From NCBI RefSeq assembly GCF_021545845.1, contig NZ_CP088923.1, forward strand, positions 2,914,001 to 2,978,000: 64,000 nucleotides of DNA. Direction: 5' to 3'. A program made the translations under genes and the position numbers. Positions 36,147 to 45,438 of this stretch are shown here, piece by piece. The DNA is from Rhodanobacter thiooxydans. Lineage in GTDB: Bacteria; Pseudomonadota; Gammaproteobacteria; Xanthomonadales; Rhodanobacteraceae. The notes under the pieces are model-generated. The model had not been told where the DNA came from, searched no databases, and worked only from the letters and a program-made list of their open reading frames with translations. Each line of letters begins with the position of its first letter. The first letter of the stretch is position 1.

Positions 36147-37169
36147 ATGACAAACGTTGTGGGAGTGGATGTGGCCAAGGCCACGTTTGATGTGGCCGTT
36201 GGTCTGGCCAAGCCGGGCAAATTCCAGACACGCGCCAAGGTGGCCAATCGTGAAGAAGGCTTCCAGGAGTTGATGACCTGGTTGGACAAGCACGCGCCGG
36301 AAGCGGCGGTGTGCATGGAAGCGACGGGGATCTATCACGAGGCACTGGCCATCTTCCTGGTACAGCAAGGCAAGACGGTCTACGTGGCCAATCCGGCGCA
36401 AGTAAAGTACTTCGGCAAGAGCCAGCTGACGCGAACCAAGACCGACCGCACAGACGCCAAGCTCATTGCGCAGTTCGCCACCAGTCAGCAGGCCGGCACC
36501 CATCCGATGGCGCCGTGGATGCCGCCGACAGCGGCCCAGCGCACCTTGCGCGCGCTGGTCGAACGGCTGGACGATCTCAAGGGCATGGAGCGGATGGAAG
36601 CGAACCGACTCGACGTCGCCAATGACGCCGTACGCGACTCGGTGGAAGCGTCGCTCAAGGAACTGCGCAAGCAGATCAAGGCGCTGGAGCAGCGCATCAA
36701 CAATCACATCGACAAGGATCCCCAGCTGCGCTACGACGCGGCGTTGATGACGTCCATCCCCGGCATCGCCAAGACCACGTCGGCCTCCCTGCTCGCCGCA
36801 CTGGGCGACCTGCGACGCTTCGACGCGCCGGGCAAGCTGGTCGCCTTCGCCGGCCTCAACCCGGCACGGCGCGAGTCGGGCACGCTCAAGGGACAGGTCC
36901 GGATCTCCAAAACCGGTGCCCCCGGCTTGCGCGCCAAACTCTACTTTCCCGCCATCTGCGCCAAGAACCACAACCCCGTGGTTCGTGCCTTCTGCGAACG
37001 GTTGCTCGCACGCGGGAAGCTCCCCATCGTGACCGTGTGTGCCGCCATGCGGAAGCTCCTGCACCTAGTCTGGGGCGTCATCCATACCAACTCGCTGTTT
37101 GATCCTGACTACCCCAGACACCGCCTCGTTGCCTCTGCGCACGCATCACCTGGATGCTCGCTTGCATAA
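36147..37169 (+). CDS. IS110-family transposase
   Basis: The 340-residue protein has the N-terminal DEDD RuvC-like domain (VVGVDVAKATFDVAVG; CMEATGIYHEALA; RTKTDRTDAKLIAQFA) and the C-terminal Transposase_20 region (LMTSIPGIAKTTSASLLAALGDLRRF; FAGLNPARRESGT) with the serine typical of the family. Full length and all motifs kept, so it is probably active. Start ATG 36147 with AGGTAAGG upstream. IS110 elements carry long non-coding ends that encode a bridge RNA in relatives; the 5' end here (about 36040-36146) would be the place to look. Confidence 0.9.
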   Translation: MTNVVGVDVAKATFDVAVGLAKPGKFQTRAKVANREEGFQELMTWLDKHAPEAAVCMEATGIYHEALAIFLVQQGKTVYVANPAQVKYFGKSQLTRTKTDRTDAKLIAQFATSQQAGTHPMAPWMPPTAAQRTLRALVERLDDLKGMERMEANRLDVANDAVRDSVEASLKELRKQIKALEQRINNHIDKDPQLRYDAALMTSIPGIAKTTSASLLAALGDLRRFDAPGKLVAFAGLNPARRESGTLKGQVRISKTGAPGLRAKLYFPAICAKNHNPVVRAFCERLLARGKLPIVTVCAAMRKLLHLVWGVIHTNSLFDPDYPRHRLVASAHASPGCSLA

Positions 37170-37251
37170 CGCGGAACGAGACGGTATCTACACACGGGCC
37201 AAGGATTGCCGCGTGCGCTAAAATCGCCGGTCTGCATTCAAGGAGTCCGCC

Positions 37252-38409
37252 ATGCGTCCGTTTCCGCTCGGAGAAGACATCGACCTGCTGCGCGAGTCCG
37301 TGCATGCGTTCGCGGAAAAGGAAATCGCCCCGCGCGCCGACCGCATCGACCGCGACAACCTGTTCCCCGCCGACCTGTGGCGCAAGTTCGGCGAGATGGG
37401 CCTGCTCGGGGTGACCGTCCCGGAGACCTACGGCGGCAGCGGCATGGGCTTCCTGGCGCACATGGTGGCGATGGAGGAAATTTCGCGCGCGTCCGGCTCG
37501 GTCGGCCTGTCCTACGGCGCGCACTCCAACCTGTGCCTCAACAACATTTTCCACAACGGCAACGAAGTGCAGCGCCGCAAGTACCTGCCGAAACTATGCA
37601 GCGGCGAACACGTCGGTGCGCTGGCGATGAGCGAGCCCGGCGCCGGTTCCGACGTCGTTGGCTCGATGAGCTGCAAGGCCGAGCTGCGCGGCGACGTGTG
37701 GGTGGCCAACGGCAACAAGATGTGGATCACCAATGGGCCGGATGCCGACGTGCTGCTGGTCTACATGCGCACCGCGCCGCGCCCGGCCGGCAGCCGCTGC
37801 ATGACCGCCTTCATCGTCGAGAAGGGCATGAAGGGTTTCTCCACCGCGCAGAAACTGGACAAGCTCGGCATGCGCGGCTCCAACACCTGCGAGCTGGTAT
37901 TCGACAACTGCGAGATCCCGGCCGAGAACATCGTGGGCGAGGTCAACGAGGGCGTGCGCGTGCTGATGAGCGGGCTGGACACCGAACGGCTGGTGCTGTC
38001 CGGCGGCCCGATCGGCCTGATGCAGGCGGCGCTCGACATCACCCTGCCCTACGTGCGCGAACGCAAGCAGTTCAACGCGCCGATCGGCACCTTCGAGATC
38101 ATGCAGGCCAAGGTCGCCGACATGTACACCGCGCTGCAGAGCTCGCGCGGCTTCGCCTACATGGTGGCGCAGCAGTTCGACAGCGGCGTGAAGTCGCGCA
38201 TCGACCCGGCCGCCTGCCTGCTCAACGCCTCGGTCAACGCGGTGAAGGTGGCGCTGGAGGCGATCCAGTCGCTGGGCGGCAACGGCTACATCAACGAGTT
38301 CCCCGCCGGCCGCCTGCTGCGCGACGCCAAGCTGTACGAGATCGGCGCGGGCACCAACGAGATCCGCCGCATGCTGATCGGCCGCGAGCTGTTCCATGGC
38401 AAGGCATGA
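37252..38409 (+). CDS. liuA: Isovaleryl-CoA dehydrogenase
   Basis: The 385-residue flavoprotein acyl-CoA dehydrogenase has signatures [17 protein letters not shown] and [19 protein letters not shown]. In place of the C-terminal catalytic Glu of other family members (YEGT) it has YEIGAGT, with Ala. A Glu is available in [12 protein letters not shown], where isovaleryl-CoA dehydrogenases carry the base. This pair of features identifies the leucine-pathway enzyme: isovaleryl-CoA to 3-methylcrotonyl-CoA. The start [13 protein letters not shown] has AAGGAG upstream. Its 3' end is copied three times downstream as a 94-bp tandem repeat. Confidence 0.92.
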   Translation: MRPFPLGEDIDLLRESVHAFAEKEIAPRADRIDRDNLFPADLWRKFGEMGLLGVTVPETYGGSGMGFLAHMVAMEEISRASGSVGLSYGAHSNLCLNNIFHNGNEVQRRKYLPKLCSGEHVGALAMSEPGAGSDVVGSMSCKAELRGDVWVANGNKMWITNGPDADVLLVYMRTAPRPAGSRCMTAFIVEKGMKGFSTAQKLDKLGMRGSNTCELVFDNCEIPAENIVGEVNEGVRVLMSGLDTERLVLSGGPIGLMQAALDITLPYVRERKQFNAPIGTFEIMQAKVADMYTALQSSRGFAYMVAQQFDSGVKSRIDPAACLLNASVNAVKVALEAIQSLGGNGYINEFPAGRLLRDAKLYEIGAGTNEIRRMLIGRELFHGKA

Positions 38410-38691
38410 GCAACATGCGCCGACAAAGGCATCGGCGCCGGCACATCGAACCGAATTCCGCCGCATGCTGATCGGCCGCGAGCTGTTCCATGGCAAGGCA
38501 TGAGCAACATGCGCCGACAAAGGTATCGGCGCCGGCACATCGAACCGAATTCCGCCGCATGCTGATCGGCCGCGAGCTGTTCCATGGCAAGGCATGAACA
38601 ACATGCGCCGACAAAAGCATCGGCGCCGGCACATCGAACCGAGTTCCGCCGCATGCTGATCGGCCGCGAGCTGTTCCACGGCAACGCGTGA
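38410..38691 (+). repeat. Three 94-bp tandem copies of the isovaleryl-CoA dehydrogenase 3' end
   Basis: Units at 38410-38503, 38504-38597 and 38598-38691, each exactly 94 bases. Each ends with the gene's own last ~40 bases (CCGCATGCTGATCGGCCGCG to AAGGCATGA) preceded by ACATGCGCCGACAAA and GGCGCCGGCACATCGAACCG. The gene end itself matches the unit from ATCGGCGC on, with small changes. Copies differ at few bases, so the amplification is recent or homogenised. Confidence 0.92.
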
Positions 38692-38711
38692 TTTCCCCAC
38701 ATCGGATAAGG

Positions 38712-38736
38712 AAAGGCCCGCACCAGGCGGGCCTTT
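38712..38736 (+). terminator. Bidirectional hairpin terminator
   Basis: Stem AAAGGCCCGC / GCGGGCCTTT with loop ACCAG, then CGTTTG. It lies after the repeat units and before the 3' end of the convergent autotransporter gene. Confidence 0.85.
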
Positions 38737-38757
38737 CGTTTGTGTGCACCGATCTGC

Positions 38758-41616
38758 TCAGAACGCCCAGCTGAAACTGGCGCTGGCCATCTGCGCCTGC
38801 CGGCCCTGGCCCAGGTAACGGTCGTAGCCGAACTGCAGGCTGGCGTGCGGCGTCATCTTCCAGTCCAGCGTGGTGCCGAGCATGCCGCCGTAACGTGACA
38901 GGCCGATGCCCCCCACCGGGGCGAACTGGTTGACCCCGCTGAAGCTGGCATCGAATGCCTCGCCGCGCAGGCCGAACGACTGCTGCCACAGCATGCGTCC
39001 CTGCATGGCGAGGCTGCCGCCACCGGGCAGCGCCCATTCGCGGGTGACACGCAGACCCGCGCCGGCCTGCCAGCGCGCCGTACTCTGCGCCGCCGATTTC
39101 AGGCCAAAGCCGTAGGCGCCCAGCTCGTTGAAACCATCGCGCCGGATCTGCGCGTACTGCAGGTTCATGTACGGGGTGAGCTGCGTGCGGCCCAGGGTGA
39201 AGCGGTAACCGCTTTCGCCATAGGCCACGCCGTAGCGGCCATGGACGTCGCTGGCGACCCCGGCGAACTGGTCGCCCAGTTGCAATTGGCGACGCATGGT
39301 TTCCCGATAACTGCCGATGCCGAAGCGGCCCATGGCGTACCACGATCCGTGGACCATGCCGCCATACAGCATGCCTTCCAGCGCATGGCTGCGGCCCTGG
39401 TCCGCACTTTCGGCCAGCCGCCCCAGGCTCCGGCTCTGGCTCAGCGCATAGCCCGCGACGCCGTTGCTGCCGACGCGCAGGTCCTGCCCGACCAGCGCAC
39501 CGCTGAGGTCGTAGCCGACGTGCCCATAGCCGCTGCGCGACATGCCACCGTGATAGCCAAGGCTCTGCGTCCAGGCACCGGCCTGCGGCGCATCGAGCAG
39601 GCGGTCGAAACGGTCGGACAGCGCCCGCGTACCGGCATCAATCGCCTCGAAGGTCATCGCCGCGCTGGCCGCATGCAACTGGCCGGAAAGGCTTTCCAGC
39701 GAACGCTGCATGACCTCGGTGGAAACGGCATGTTGCAGGTTCGCGGCACCCTCGACAAAGCCCGTGCCGACCGATGTTCCGCTGGCGACGCCCTGCAACT
39801 GGCTGTTGATCTGCTGGAACGCGCTCTGCGTGCGCAGCGCAGCGCCGAAACTGGCGGCGGTGTATGGCAGCCCTTGGATCTGGCTCAGGTTCACCTGCTG
39901 CACGTCGAGCCAGGCGTTGCTGGCGTCGTAGCCCAGCGTCGCGGTCAGCGCCACGCCGGGAGCCGTGTTCAGCGCCGAGAAGGTGCCCGTGAGGCCAGCG
40001 TTGGCCGTCAGCACCGTCGTATGCGAGTTGAGCGTGTAATTGGCATTGGCGCCGTACACGTAAAGGTCGCCGCCGGACAAGGTGGCCGTACCGTTCACGT
40101 ACAGTTGCGAACCCAGCGACACCGCCATTCGCCCGCTGCCCTGCTGCAGATAGTTGCCACTCAGATGGACGTCGCCCTGGCTCACCACCAGCACGCCGGC
40201 GTTGGTCACGCTGTTGTAGACCGAGAAGCCGGTGGGATTCAGCTGCGTGGAAGCGGACATCAGCGTGCCCGCCGCGCCAATCTCCACCGGGCTGTGCAAC
40301 CCCGCCACGGCGAGCGTGCCGCCCTGCACCTGGGTGAGGCCGGTATAGCTGCTTTCGCCGCCCCAGAGGTTGAGCCGGCCCGGCCCCTGCTTGATCAACC
40401 CGCCGGCACCGGAGATCGGATTGCCCCAGGTCGAGGTGCCGCTGAAATTCACCGTGACGTCGCCCCAGTCGAACCTTGCCGGCCCCTGGACTGCCGCGAA
40501 CACGTCCAGGGCTCCGTAGCCGAACGTGGGGTCGGGACCGGGCGCGCCGAGATCGCGCGCGGTGCCGAGCAGGGTCTGGCGCACCAGGTCGTTGCTGAAA
40601 TACGGAAAAGCCTGCCACACCAGCGCTGCCGCGCCCGACACCTGCGGTGCCGCGAACGAGGTACCGCTGACAACCCAGTAGGAGGGGTTGGTAGTGCTGG
40701 CCGTGGTGTCCTTGTCCAGCACGATCACGTCGCCCGGCGCGGCCAGGCAGTAGTTCATGGTCCGCCCGCAGGCGTTGGAGTAGCTCGCCAGCTGGGTGGG
40801 ATGGTTGCTGTCCAGCGCCACCGCGACCAGCCAGCCCTTGTCCAGCCCCAGACCCGGTGCCACCGTGGGCAGGCTGGCGATGTCGCTGGGACTGGTGCGT
40901 GATTCGTTACCCGCCGCGAACACCACCAGGCCGCCATGCTGCACCACGAACGGCTGGTAGGCTTGGCCAAAGGCCTGGTTGATCGAGGCGTTGGTGGTGT
41001 CCCAGTAGATGCCGCCCCAGGAATTGTTCATCACCTGCACGCCGGCATTGATCAGGGCCGGGTTGAGTGTCTGTGCGAAGAAGGCCGCGTCGGCGGCGGT
41101 CACCGCGTTGCCCTGGCCGGAGCCGTCGTCCTTCGGCGTCACGTCGCTGATGATACGTGCCGAGACCAGGCTGGCCCTGGGCGCGATGCCGCCGGGGAAT
41201 TTGGCGAACCCCGTGCCTGCGGCGATCTCCGACACCCAGGTGCCGTGGCCGACCACATCGTCGATGGCCGTCTTGTTGACCGTGGGGTCGACGTAGATCA
41301 ATTCCTGCGTGACTCGCCCAGCCACGGTGGGATTGCTGCGCATGATGCCGCTGTCGACCATGCCGATGGTCACGCCGACGCCGGTGTAGCCCAGGCTTTG
41401 CGCGCCGCTAGCCCGGGTAATTGAGAGCTGGGCATCCAACGGTGGCTGGGCACTGGGAGGCGGTGACGGTGGTGGCGCCGGCGGCGGGGATGTCGGCACC
41501 ACTGGCGGCGGCGTGGGCTTGCTGCCGCCGCCCCCGCCGCAGGCACTCAGCCCAAGTGCCATGGCCACCAGCAGGGCCATTTCGCGACGCCGCCAACCCG
41601 AGTCGAGCACTTTCAT
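38758..41616 (-). CDS. Subtilisin-type (S8) autotransporter serine protease with lipobox
   Basis: The 952-residue protein has an N-terminal signal with a lipobox-like end (AMALGLSACGGGGG, Cys26) and a Pro-rich linker (33-58). The subtilase catalytic domain has Asp88 in GMVDSGI, His124 in VGHGTW and Ser320 in SGTSFAAPQ. A beta-helical passenger repeat follows (AGGLIKQGPGRLNLWGG; GTLAVAGLHSP), and a C-terminal autotransporter barrel ends with Phe (SASFSWAF). It would be exported and either kept on or released from the surface to degrade proteins. SD AAGGGGGA precedes the ATG. It is convergent with the isovaleryl-CoA dehydrogenase gene. Confidence 0.92.
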   Translation of the reverse strand: MKVLDSGWRRREMALLVAMALGLSACGGGGGSKPTPPPVVPTSPPPAPPPSPPPSAQPPLDAQLSITRASGAQSLGYTGVGVTIGMVDSGIMRSNPTVAGRVTQELIYVDPTVNKTAIDDVVGHGTWVSEIAAGTGFAKFPGGIAPRASLVSARIISDVTPKDDGSGQGNAVTAADAAFFAQTLNPALINAGVQVMNNSWGGIYWDTTNASINQAFGQAYQPFVVQHGGLVVFAAGNESRTSPSDIASLPTVAPGLGLDKGWLVAVALDSNHPTQLASYSNACGRTMNYCLAAPGDVIVLDKDTTASTTNPSYWVVSGTSFAAPQVSGAAALVWQAFPYFSNDLVRQTLLGTARDLGAPGPDPTFGYGALDVFAAVQGPARFDWGDVTVNFSGTSTWGNPISGAGGLIKQGPGRLNLWGGESSYTGLTQVQGGTLAVAGLHSPVEIGAAGTLMSASTQLNPTGFSVYNSVTNAGVLVVSQGDVHLSGNYLQQGSGRMAVSLGSQLYVNGTATLSGGDLYVYGANANYTLNSHTTVLTANAGLTGTFSALNTAPGVALTATLGYDASNAWLDVQQVNLSQIQGLPYTAASFGAALRTQSAFQQINSQLQGVASGTSVGTGFVEGAANLQHAVSTEVMQRSLESLSGQLHAASAAMTFEAIDAGTRALSDRFDRLLDAPQAGAWTQSLGYHGGMSRSGYGHVGYDLSGALVGQDLRVGSNGVAGYALSQSRSLGRLAESADQGRSHALEGMLYGGMVHGSWYAMGRFGIGSYRETMRRQLQLGDQFAGVASDVHGRYGVAYGESGYRFTLGRTQLTPYMNLQYAQIRRDGFNELGAYGFGLKSAAQSTARWQAGAGLRVTREWALPGGGSLAMQGRMLWQQSFGLRGEAFDASFSGVNQFAPVGGIGLSRYGGMLGTTLDWKMTPHASLQFGYDRYLGQGRQAQMASASFSWAF

Positions 41617-41843
41617 TCATCCCCCTTGACCACAGTCCGATCTCATGCAGCAACGGCGTGATGGATATGCCGCCGCTTGCCCCCATGCGCATCTTGGCAC
41701 AACGAAAATCCAATGAAACCGGATGCAAATCCAGACACCGCAAGGACTTGCGGTTGTTTGCCGAGTTTTGCAACAGGCTGCGATAATTGGTCAGTTGTCT
41801 GTCAGGCGTTCGCGCCCCTCAAGTCTTGCAAGCGGAGTTCTCC
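41617..41843. promoter_or_regulatory. Divergent promoter region of autotransporter and thiolase genes
   Basis: 227 bases between divergent starts. No clear operator or sigma boxes were assigned; the thiolase has GGAG about 8 bases before its ATG. Confidence 0.4.
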
Positions 41844-43028
41844 ATGTCGGATGTCAACGTCGTCATCGTCGGTGCCAAGCGCACCGCCATCGGCTCCTTC
41901 CTCGGCCAGTTCACCGGCGTGCCCACCCCGAAGCTCGGTGCCACCGCGATTCGCGCGGCGCTGGAGCAGTCGGGCGTGGCTCCCGCCGACGTCAGCGAGG
42001 TGATCATGGGCTGCGTGTTGCCCGCCAACCTGGGCCAGGCGCCGGCGCGCCAGGCCTCGCTCGGTGCCGGTCTGCCGACCAGCACCGGCTGCACCACGAT
42101 CAACAAGGTGTGCGGCTCGGGCATGAAGGCGATCATGCTGGGTCATGACCTGATCAGGGCCGGCTCGGCGGCCGTGGTGGTCGCCGGCGGCATGGAGTCG
42201 ATGACCAACGCCCCGCACATGGTGCAGGCGCGCACCGGCATCCGCTACGGCGACGGCCAACTGGTCGACCACATGGCCTGGGACGGCCTGACCAACCCCT
42301 ACGACGGCAAGTCGATGGGCTTGTTCGGCGAACTGTGCGCCGACAAGTACCACTTCACCCGCGAGCAGCAGGATGCGTTCGCCATCGAGTCGGTCAACCG
42401 GGCCAAGGCGGCACAGCAGAATGGCGGCTTCGCCGGCGAAATCGTGCCGGTGACGGTGAGCGGCCGCAAGGGCGACGTGGTGGTCGACACCGACGAGCAG
42501 CCCGGTCGTTCCGACGTGGCCAAGGTTCCCTCGCTGAAGCCCGCCTTCCGCAAGGAGAACGGCACGATCACCGCCGCCAGCTCGTCCAGTATCTCCGACG
42601 GCGCCGCCGCGGTGGTGCTGCTGTCGGCCGACGATGCGAACAAGCGCGGCCTGAAACCGCTGGCGCGCATCGTGGCGCACGCCACCCACTCGCAGGAACC
42701 GGAGTGGTTCACCACCGCGCCGGTCAGTGCGATCCAGAAGGTATTGGACAAGGCCGGCTGGAAGGTTGGCGATGTCGACCTGTTCGAGATCAACGAGGCG
42801 TTCGCCGTGGTCGCGATGGCCCCGATGAAGGAGCTCGGCATCCCGCACGACAAGCTCAACGTCAACGGCGGCGCCTGCGCGCTCGGGCACCCGATCGGCG
42901 CCAGCGGCGCGCGGCTGGTGGTGACCCTGCTGAACGCGCTGAAAACACGCGGCCTCAAGCGCGGTGTCGCCTCACTGTGCATCGGCGGCGGCGAGGCGAC
43001 GGCGATCGCGGTGGAATGCATTGGCTGA
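41844..43028 (+). CDS. Acetyl-CoA C-acetyltransferase (thiolase)
   Basis: The 394-residue thiolase has the acyl-enzyme Cys in NKVCGSGMKAIML (about residue 90), the His in GGACALGHPIGASGAR and the base Cys in SLCIGGGEATAIAVE. It condenses or cleaves acetoacetyl-CoA. Given leucine-pathway neighbours it could split acetoacetyl-CoA from HMG-CoA degradation, or start polyhydroxybutyrate synthesis; the sequence alone does not decide. Start MSDVNVVIVGAKRT. Confidence 0.92.
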   Translation: MSDVNVVIVGAKRTAIGSFLGQFTGVPTPKLGATAIRAALEQSGVAPADVSEVIMGCVLPANLGQAPARQASLGAGLPTSTGCTTINKVCGSGMKAIMLGHDLIRAGSAAVVVAGGMESMTNAPHMVQARTGIRYGDGQLVDHMAWDGLTNPYDGKSMGLFGELCADKYHFTREQQDAFAIESVNRAKAAQQNGGFAGEIVPVTVSGRKGDVVVDTDEQPGRSDVAKVPSLKPAFRKENGTITAASSSSISDGAAAVVLLSADDANKRGLKPLARIVAHATHSQEPEWFTTAPVSAIQKVLDKAGWKVGDVDLFEINEAFAVVAMAPMKELGIPHDKLNVNGGACALGHPIGASGARLVVTLLNALKTRGLKRGVASLCIGGGEATAIAVECIG

Positions 43029-43191
43029 TACGCAGCGCATCGCCATGACCGACGCATGATATTCAGATGACGGCCGGATAAATCAGTTTTTAATACGCAC
43101 TGAAGCTCCACACATAAAGATGTGGCGCGGTCACCGCGAAAGCGCTATTAATACACGGCCAAATGGCATTCCACGGCAAAGGAGATCCACC

Positions 43192-43569
43192 ATGAAGTTT
43201 ACGCGTACCCTACTCGCCGCCGCGCTCGTCGCGCTGTTGGCGGCATGCAGCAACGGCGCGCAGGATTCCGCGCAAGACGCTCAGAAGTCGGCTGACACCG
43301 CGCAGCAGGCTGCTGATACCGCGCAGAAGGCTGCCGAGGCTCCGGCAGCGGCGGCGGCTCCGGCTGCTGCTGAGGCCCCGGCTGCTGCCCCGGCCACCAC
43401 GGCTGCCGCTCCGGCCGCAGCTCCAGCGGCAGCTCCGGCCACCACGGCTGCCGCTCCGGCTGCTACTGCAGTCGACGCCGCCGCCAAGGCTGCCGACGCT
43501 GCCAAGGACGCCGCCGGCGCCGCCAAGGACGCGGCCGACAAGGCCAAGGACGCCGTGAAGGGGCATTGA
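43192..43569 (+). CDS. Alanine-rich lipoprotein
   Basis: The 125-residue product has a short signal ending in a lipobox (LLAAALVALLAACSN, Cys18), then a low-complexity Ala/Pro/Thr body (APAAAPATTAAAPAAAP). The C-terminal part has AAKAADAAKDAAGAAKDAA-type heptad repeats and ends KDAVKGH. These would be helical and rod- or coiled-coil-forming, like LEA/Lpp-type proteins. AAGGAGA precedes the ATG by about 7 bases. Function unknown; envelope location and stress or structural role are inferred. Confidence 0.8.
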   Translation: MKFTRTLLAAALVALLAACSNGAQDSAQDAQKSADTAQQAADTAQKAAEAPAAAAAPAAAEAPAAAPATTAAAPAAAPAAAPATTAAAPAATAVDAAAKAADAAKDAAGAAKDAADKAKDAVKGH

Positions 43570-43587
43570 TCCTTCTCTGGTTTCCTG

Positions 43588-43620
43588 AAAAAACGGCCGC
43601 CTTGCGCGGCCGTTTTTTTT
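43588..43620 (+). terminator. Strong terminator after alanine-rich lipoprotein
   Basis: A-run, stem CGGCCGC / GCGGCCG with loop CTTGC, then a run of eight or more T; a textbook rho-independent signal for the plus strand. Confidence 0.92.
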
Positions 43621-43722
43621 CGTCGACGATTTGCCACTCCATCCGTGATTTTGGTCGCCGGCCCGCGCCCGCTATCATTCGTGGTTCGGCCTTGATGGCA
43701 ACCACTCCGTGAGCCCGCATCC

Positions 43723-45330
43723 ATGAGCGTCATTGCATCGCAGATTGATCCGCGTTCTGCCGAGTTCCAGGCCAGCAGCAGGCAATTGCGCGCCGTGGCG
43801 GACGATTTGCAGCGCGAACTGACGCGCAGCGCGGAAGGTGGCGGAGCGAAGGCGCGCGAAAAGCACGTTGCCCGCGGCAAGTTGCTGCCGCGCGAGCGCA
43901 TCCGCGCCCTGCTCGATCCCGGTTCGCCATTCCTGGAACTCTCGCCGCTGGCCGCGCACGGCATGTACGACGACGCCGCGCCCGCCGCCGGCATCATCAC
44001 CGGCATCGGCCGGGTCAACGGCATCGAGGTGGTGGTGGTCGCCAACGATGCCACGGTCAAGGGCGGCACCTACTTCCCGATGACGGTGAAGAAACACCTG
44101 CGCGCGCAGGAAGTGGCGCTGGAAAACAACCTGCCCTGCATCTACCTGGTCGACTCCGGCGGCGCCTTCCTGCCGCTGCAGGACGAGGTGTTCCCGGACA
44201 AGGAACATTTCGGGCGGATCTTCTACAACCAGGCGCGGATGTCCGCGCTCAACATCCCGCAGATCGCCGTGGTGATGGGCAGCTGCACCGCCGGTGGCGC
44301 CTACGTGCCGGCGATGAGCGACGAAACGATCATCGTGCGCGAGCAGGGCACCATCTTCCTCGGTGGACCGCCGCTGGTGAAGGCCGCCACCGGCGAGGTG
44401 GTGGATGCCGAGACGCTGGGCGGCGCGGACGTCCATACGTCTGTCTCCGGCGTGGCCGACCACTACGCCGAGAACGACGCGCACGCGCTGTCGATCGCAC
44501 GCGACATCGTCGGTCACCTGAACCGCAGGAAGGGCATGCCGCTGGCGCTGCGCGCACCGGTCGAGCCGAAATATCCGGCCGAGGAACTCTACGGCGTGAT
44601 CCCGCAGGACACCCGCCGCCCGTTCGACATCCGCGAGGTGATCGCGCGCGTCGTCGATGGCTCCGAGTTCCACGAGTTCAAGGCGCGCTACGGCAAGACC
44701 CTGGTGTGCGGCTTCGCACACATCCACGGCTACCCGGTGGGTATCGTCGCCAACAACGGCATCCTGTTCGCCGAAAGCGCACTGAAGGGCGCGCACTTCA
44801 TCGAGCTGTGCAACCAGCGCAACGTGCCACTGGTGTTCCTGCAGAACATCACCGGCTTCATGGTCGGCAGAAAGTACGAACAGGCGGGTATCGCCAAGGA
44901 CGGCGCCAAGATGGTCACCGCCGTGGCCTGCTCGCATGTGCCGAAGTTCACTGTGGTGATCGGCGGCAGCTTCGGCGCCGGCAACTATGCCATGTGCGGC
45001 CGCGCCTACGGCGCCCGCTTCCTGTGGATGTGGCCGAACGCGCGCATCTCGGTGATGGGCGGCGAGCAGGCCGCCAGCGTGCTGGCCACGGTGAAGCGCG
45101 ACGGCATCGAGGCGCGCGGCGGCGAGTGGTCGGCGGCCGAGGAGGCTGCCTTCAAGGCGCCTATCCGCGAGCAATACGAGCGCCAGGGCCACCCCTACTA
45201 CGCCAGCGCACGGCTGTGGGACGACGGCATCATCGACCCGGTGGACACCCGCCGCGTGCTCGGCCTGGCGATCTCCGCCTCGCTCAACGCGCCGATCGAG
45301 CCGCAGCGCTACGGCGTGTTCCGCATGTGA
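43723..45330 (+). CDS. liuB: Methylcrotonyl-CoA carboxylase beta subunit (carboxyltransferase)
   Basis: The 535-residue carboxyltransferase begins [21 protein letters not shown], with the N-terminal half ([41 protein letters not shown]) and the C-terminal half (LFLQN-type [41 protein letters not shown]). This matches methylcrotonyl-CoA carboxylase rather than propionyl-CoA carboxylase ([14 protein letters not shown]). With biotinylated alpha subunit it makes 3-methylglutaconyl-CoA after isovaleryl-CoA dehydrogenase. The alpha subunit is not in this window, so the usual liu gene cluster is broken up here. Confidence 0.9.
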   Translation: MSVIASQIDPRSAEFQASSRQLRAVADDLQRELTRSAEGGGAKAREKHVARGKLLPRERIRALLDPGSPFLELSPLAAHGMYDDAAPAAGIITGIGRVNGIEVVVVANDATVKGGTYFPMTVKKHLRAQEVALENNLPCIYLVDSGGAFLPLQDEVFPDKEHFGRIFYNQARMSALNIPQIAVVMGSCTAGGAYVPAMSDETIIVREQGTIFLGGPPLVKAATGEVVDAETLGGADVHTSVSGVADHYAENDAHALSIARDIVGHLNRRKGMPLALRAPVEPKYPAEELYGVIPQDTRRPFDIREVIARVVDGSEFHEFKARYGKTLVCGFAHIHGYPVGIVANNGILFAESALKGAHFIELCNQRNVPLVFLQNITGFMVGRKYEQAGIAKDGAKMVTAVACSHVPKFTVVIGGSFGAGNYAMCGRAYGARFLWMWPNARISVMGGEQAASVLATVKRDGIEARGGEWSAAEEAAFKAPIREQYERQGHPYYASARLWDDGIIDPVDTRRVLGLAISASLNAPIEPQRYGVFRM

Positions 45331-45438
45331 GCGTCCGCTCCGTACGCAACGATCCCGCGGGGATGCGCGGCAATGATTCGTGGCAGCCGCGCCGGCGGAA
45401 CGGCGGCGCAGCGGGATGAGCCTCGCGCGGCCGTCTCG

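Noticed and set aside
36100..37200. Terminal inverted repeats and target duplication for the IS110 element
   Set aside because: No convincing ends were visible, as expected for this family, so element limits were not annotated.
38410..38691. CRISPR or short ORF cluster
   Set aside because: The 94-bp units copy the 3' end of the upstream gene and have no spacers; frames within them are by-products.
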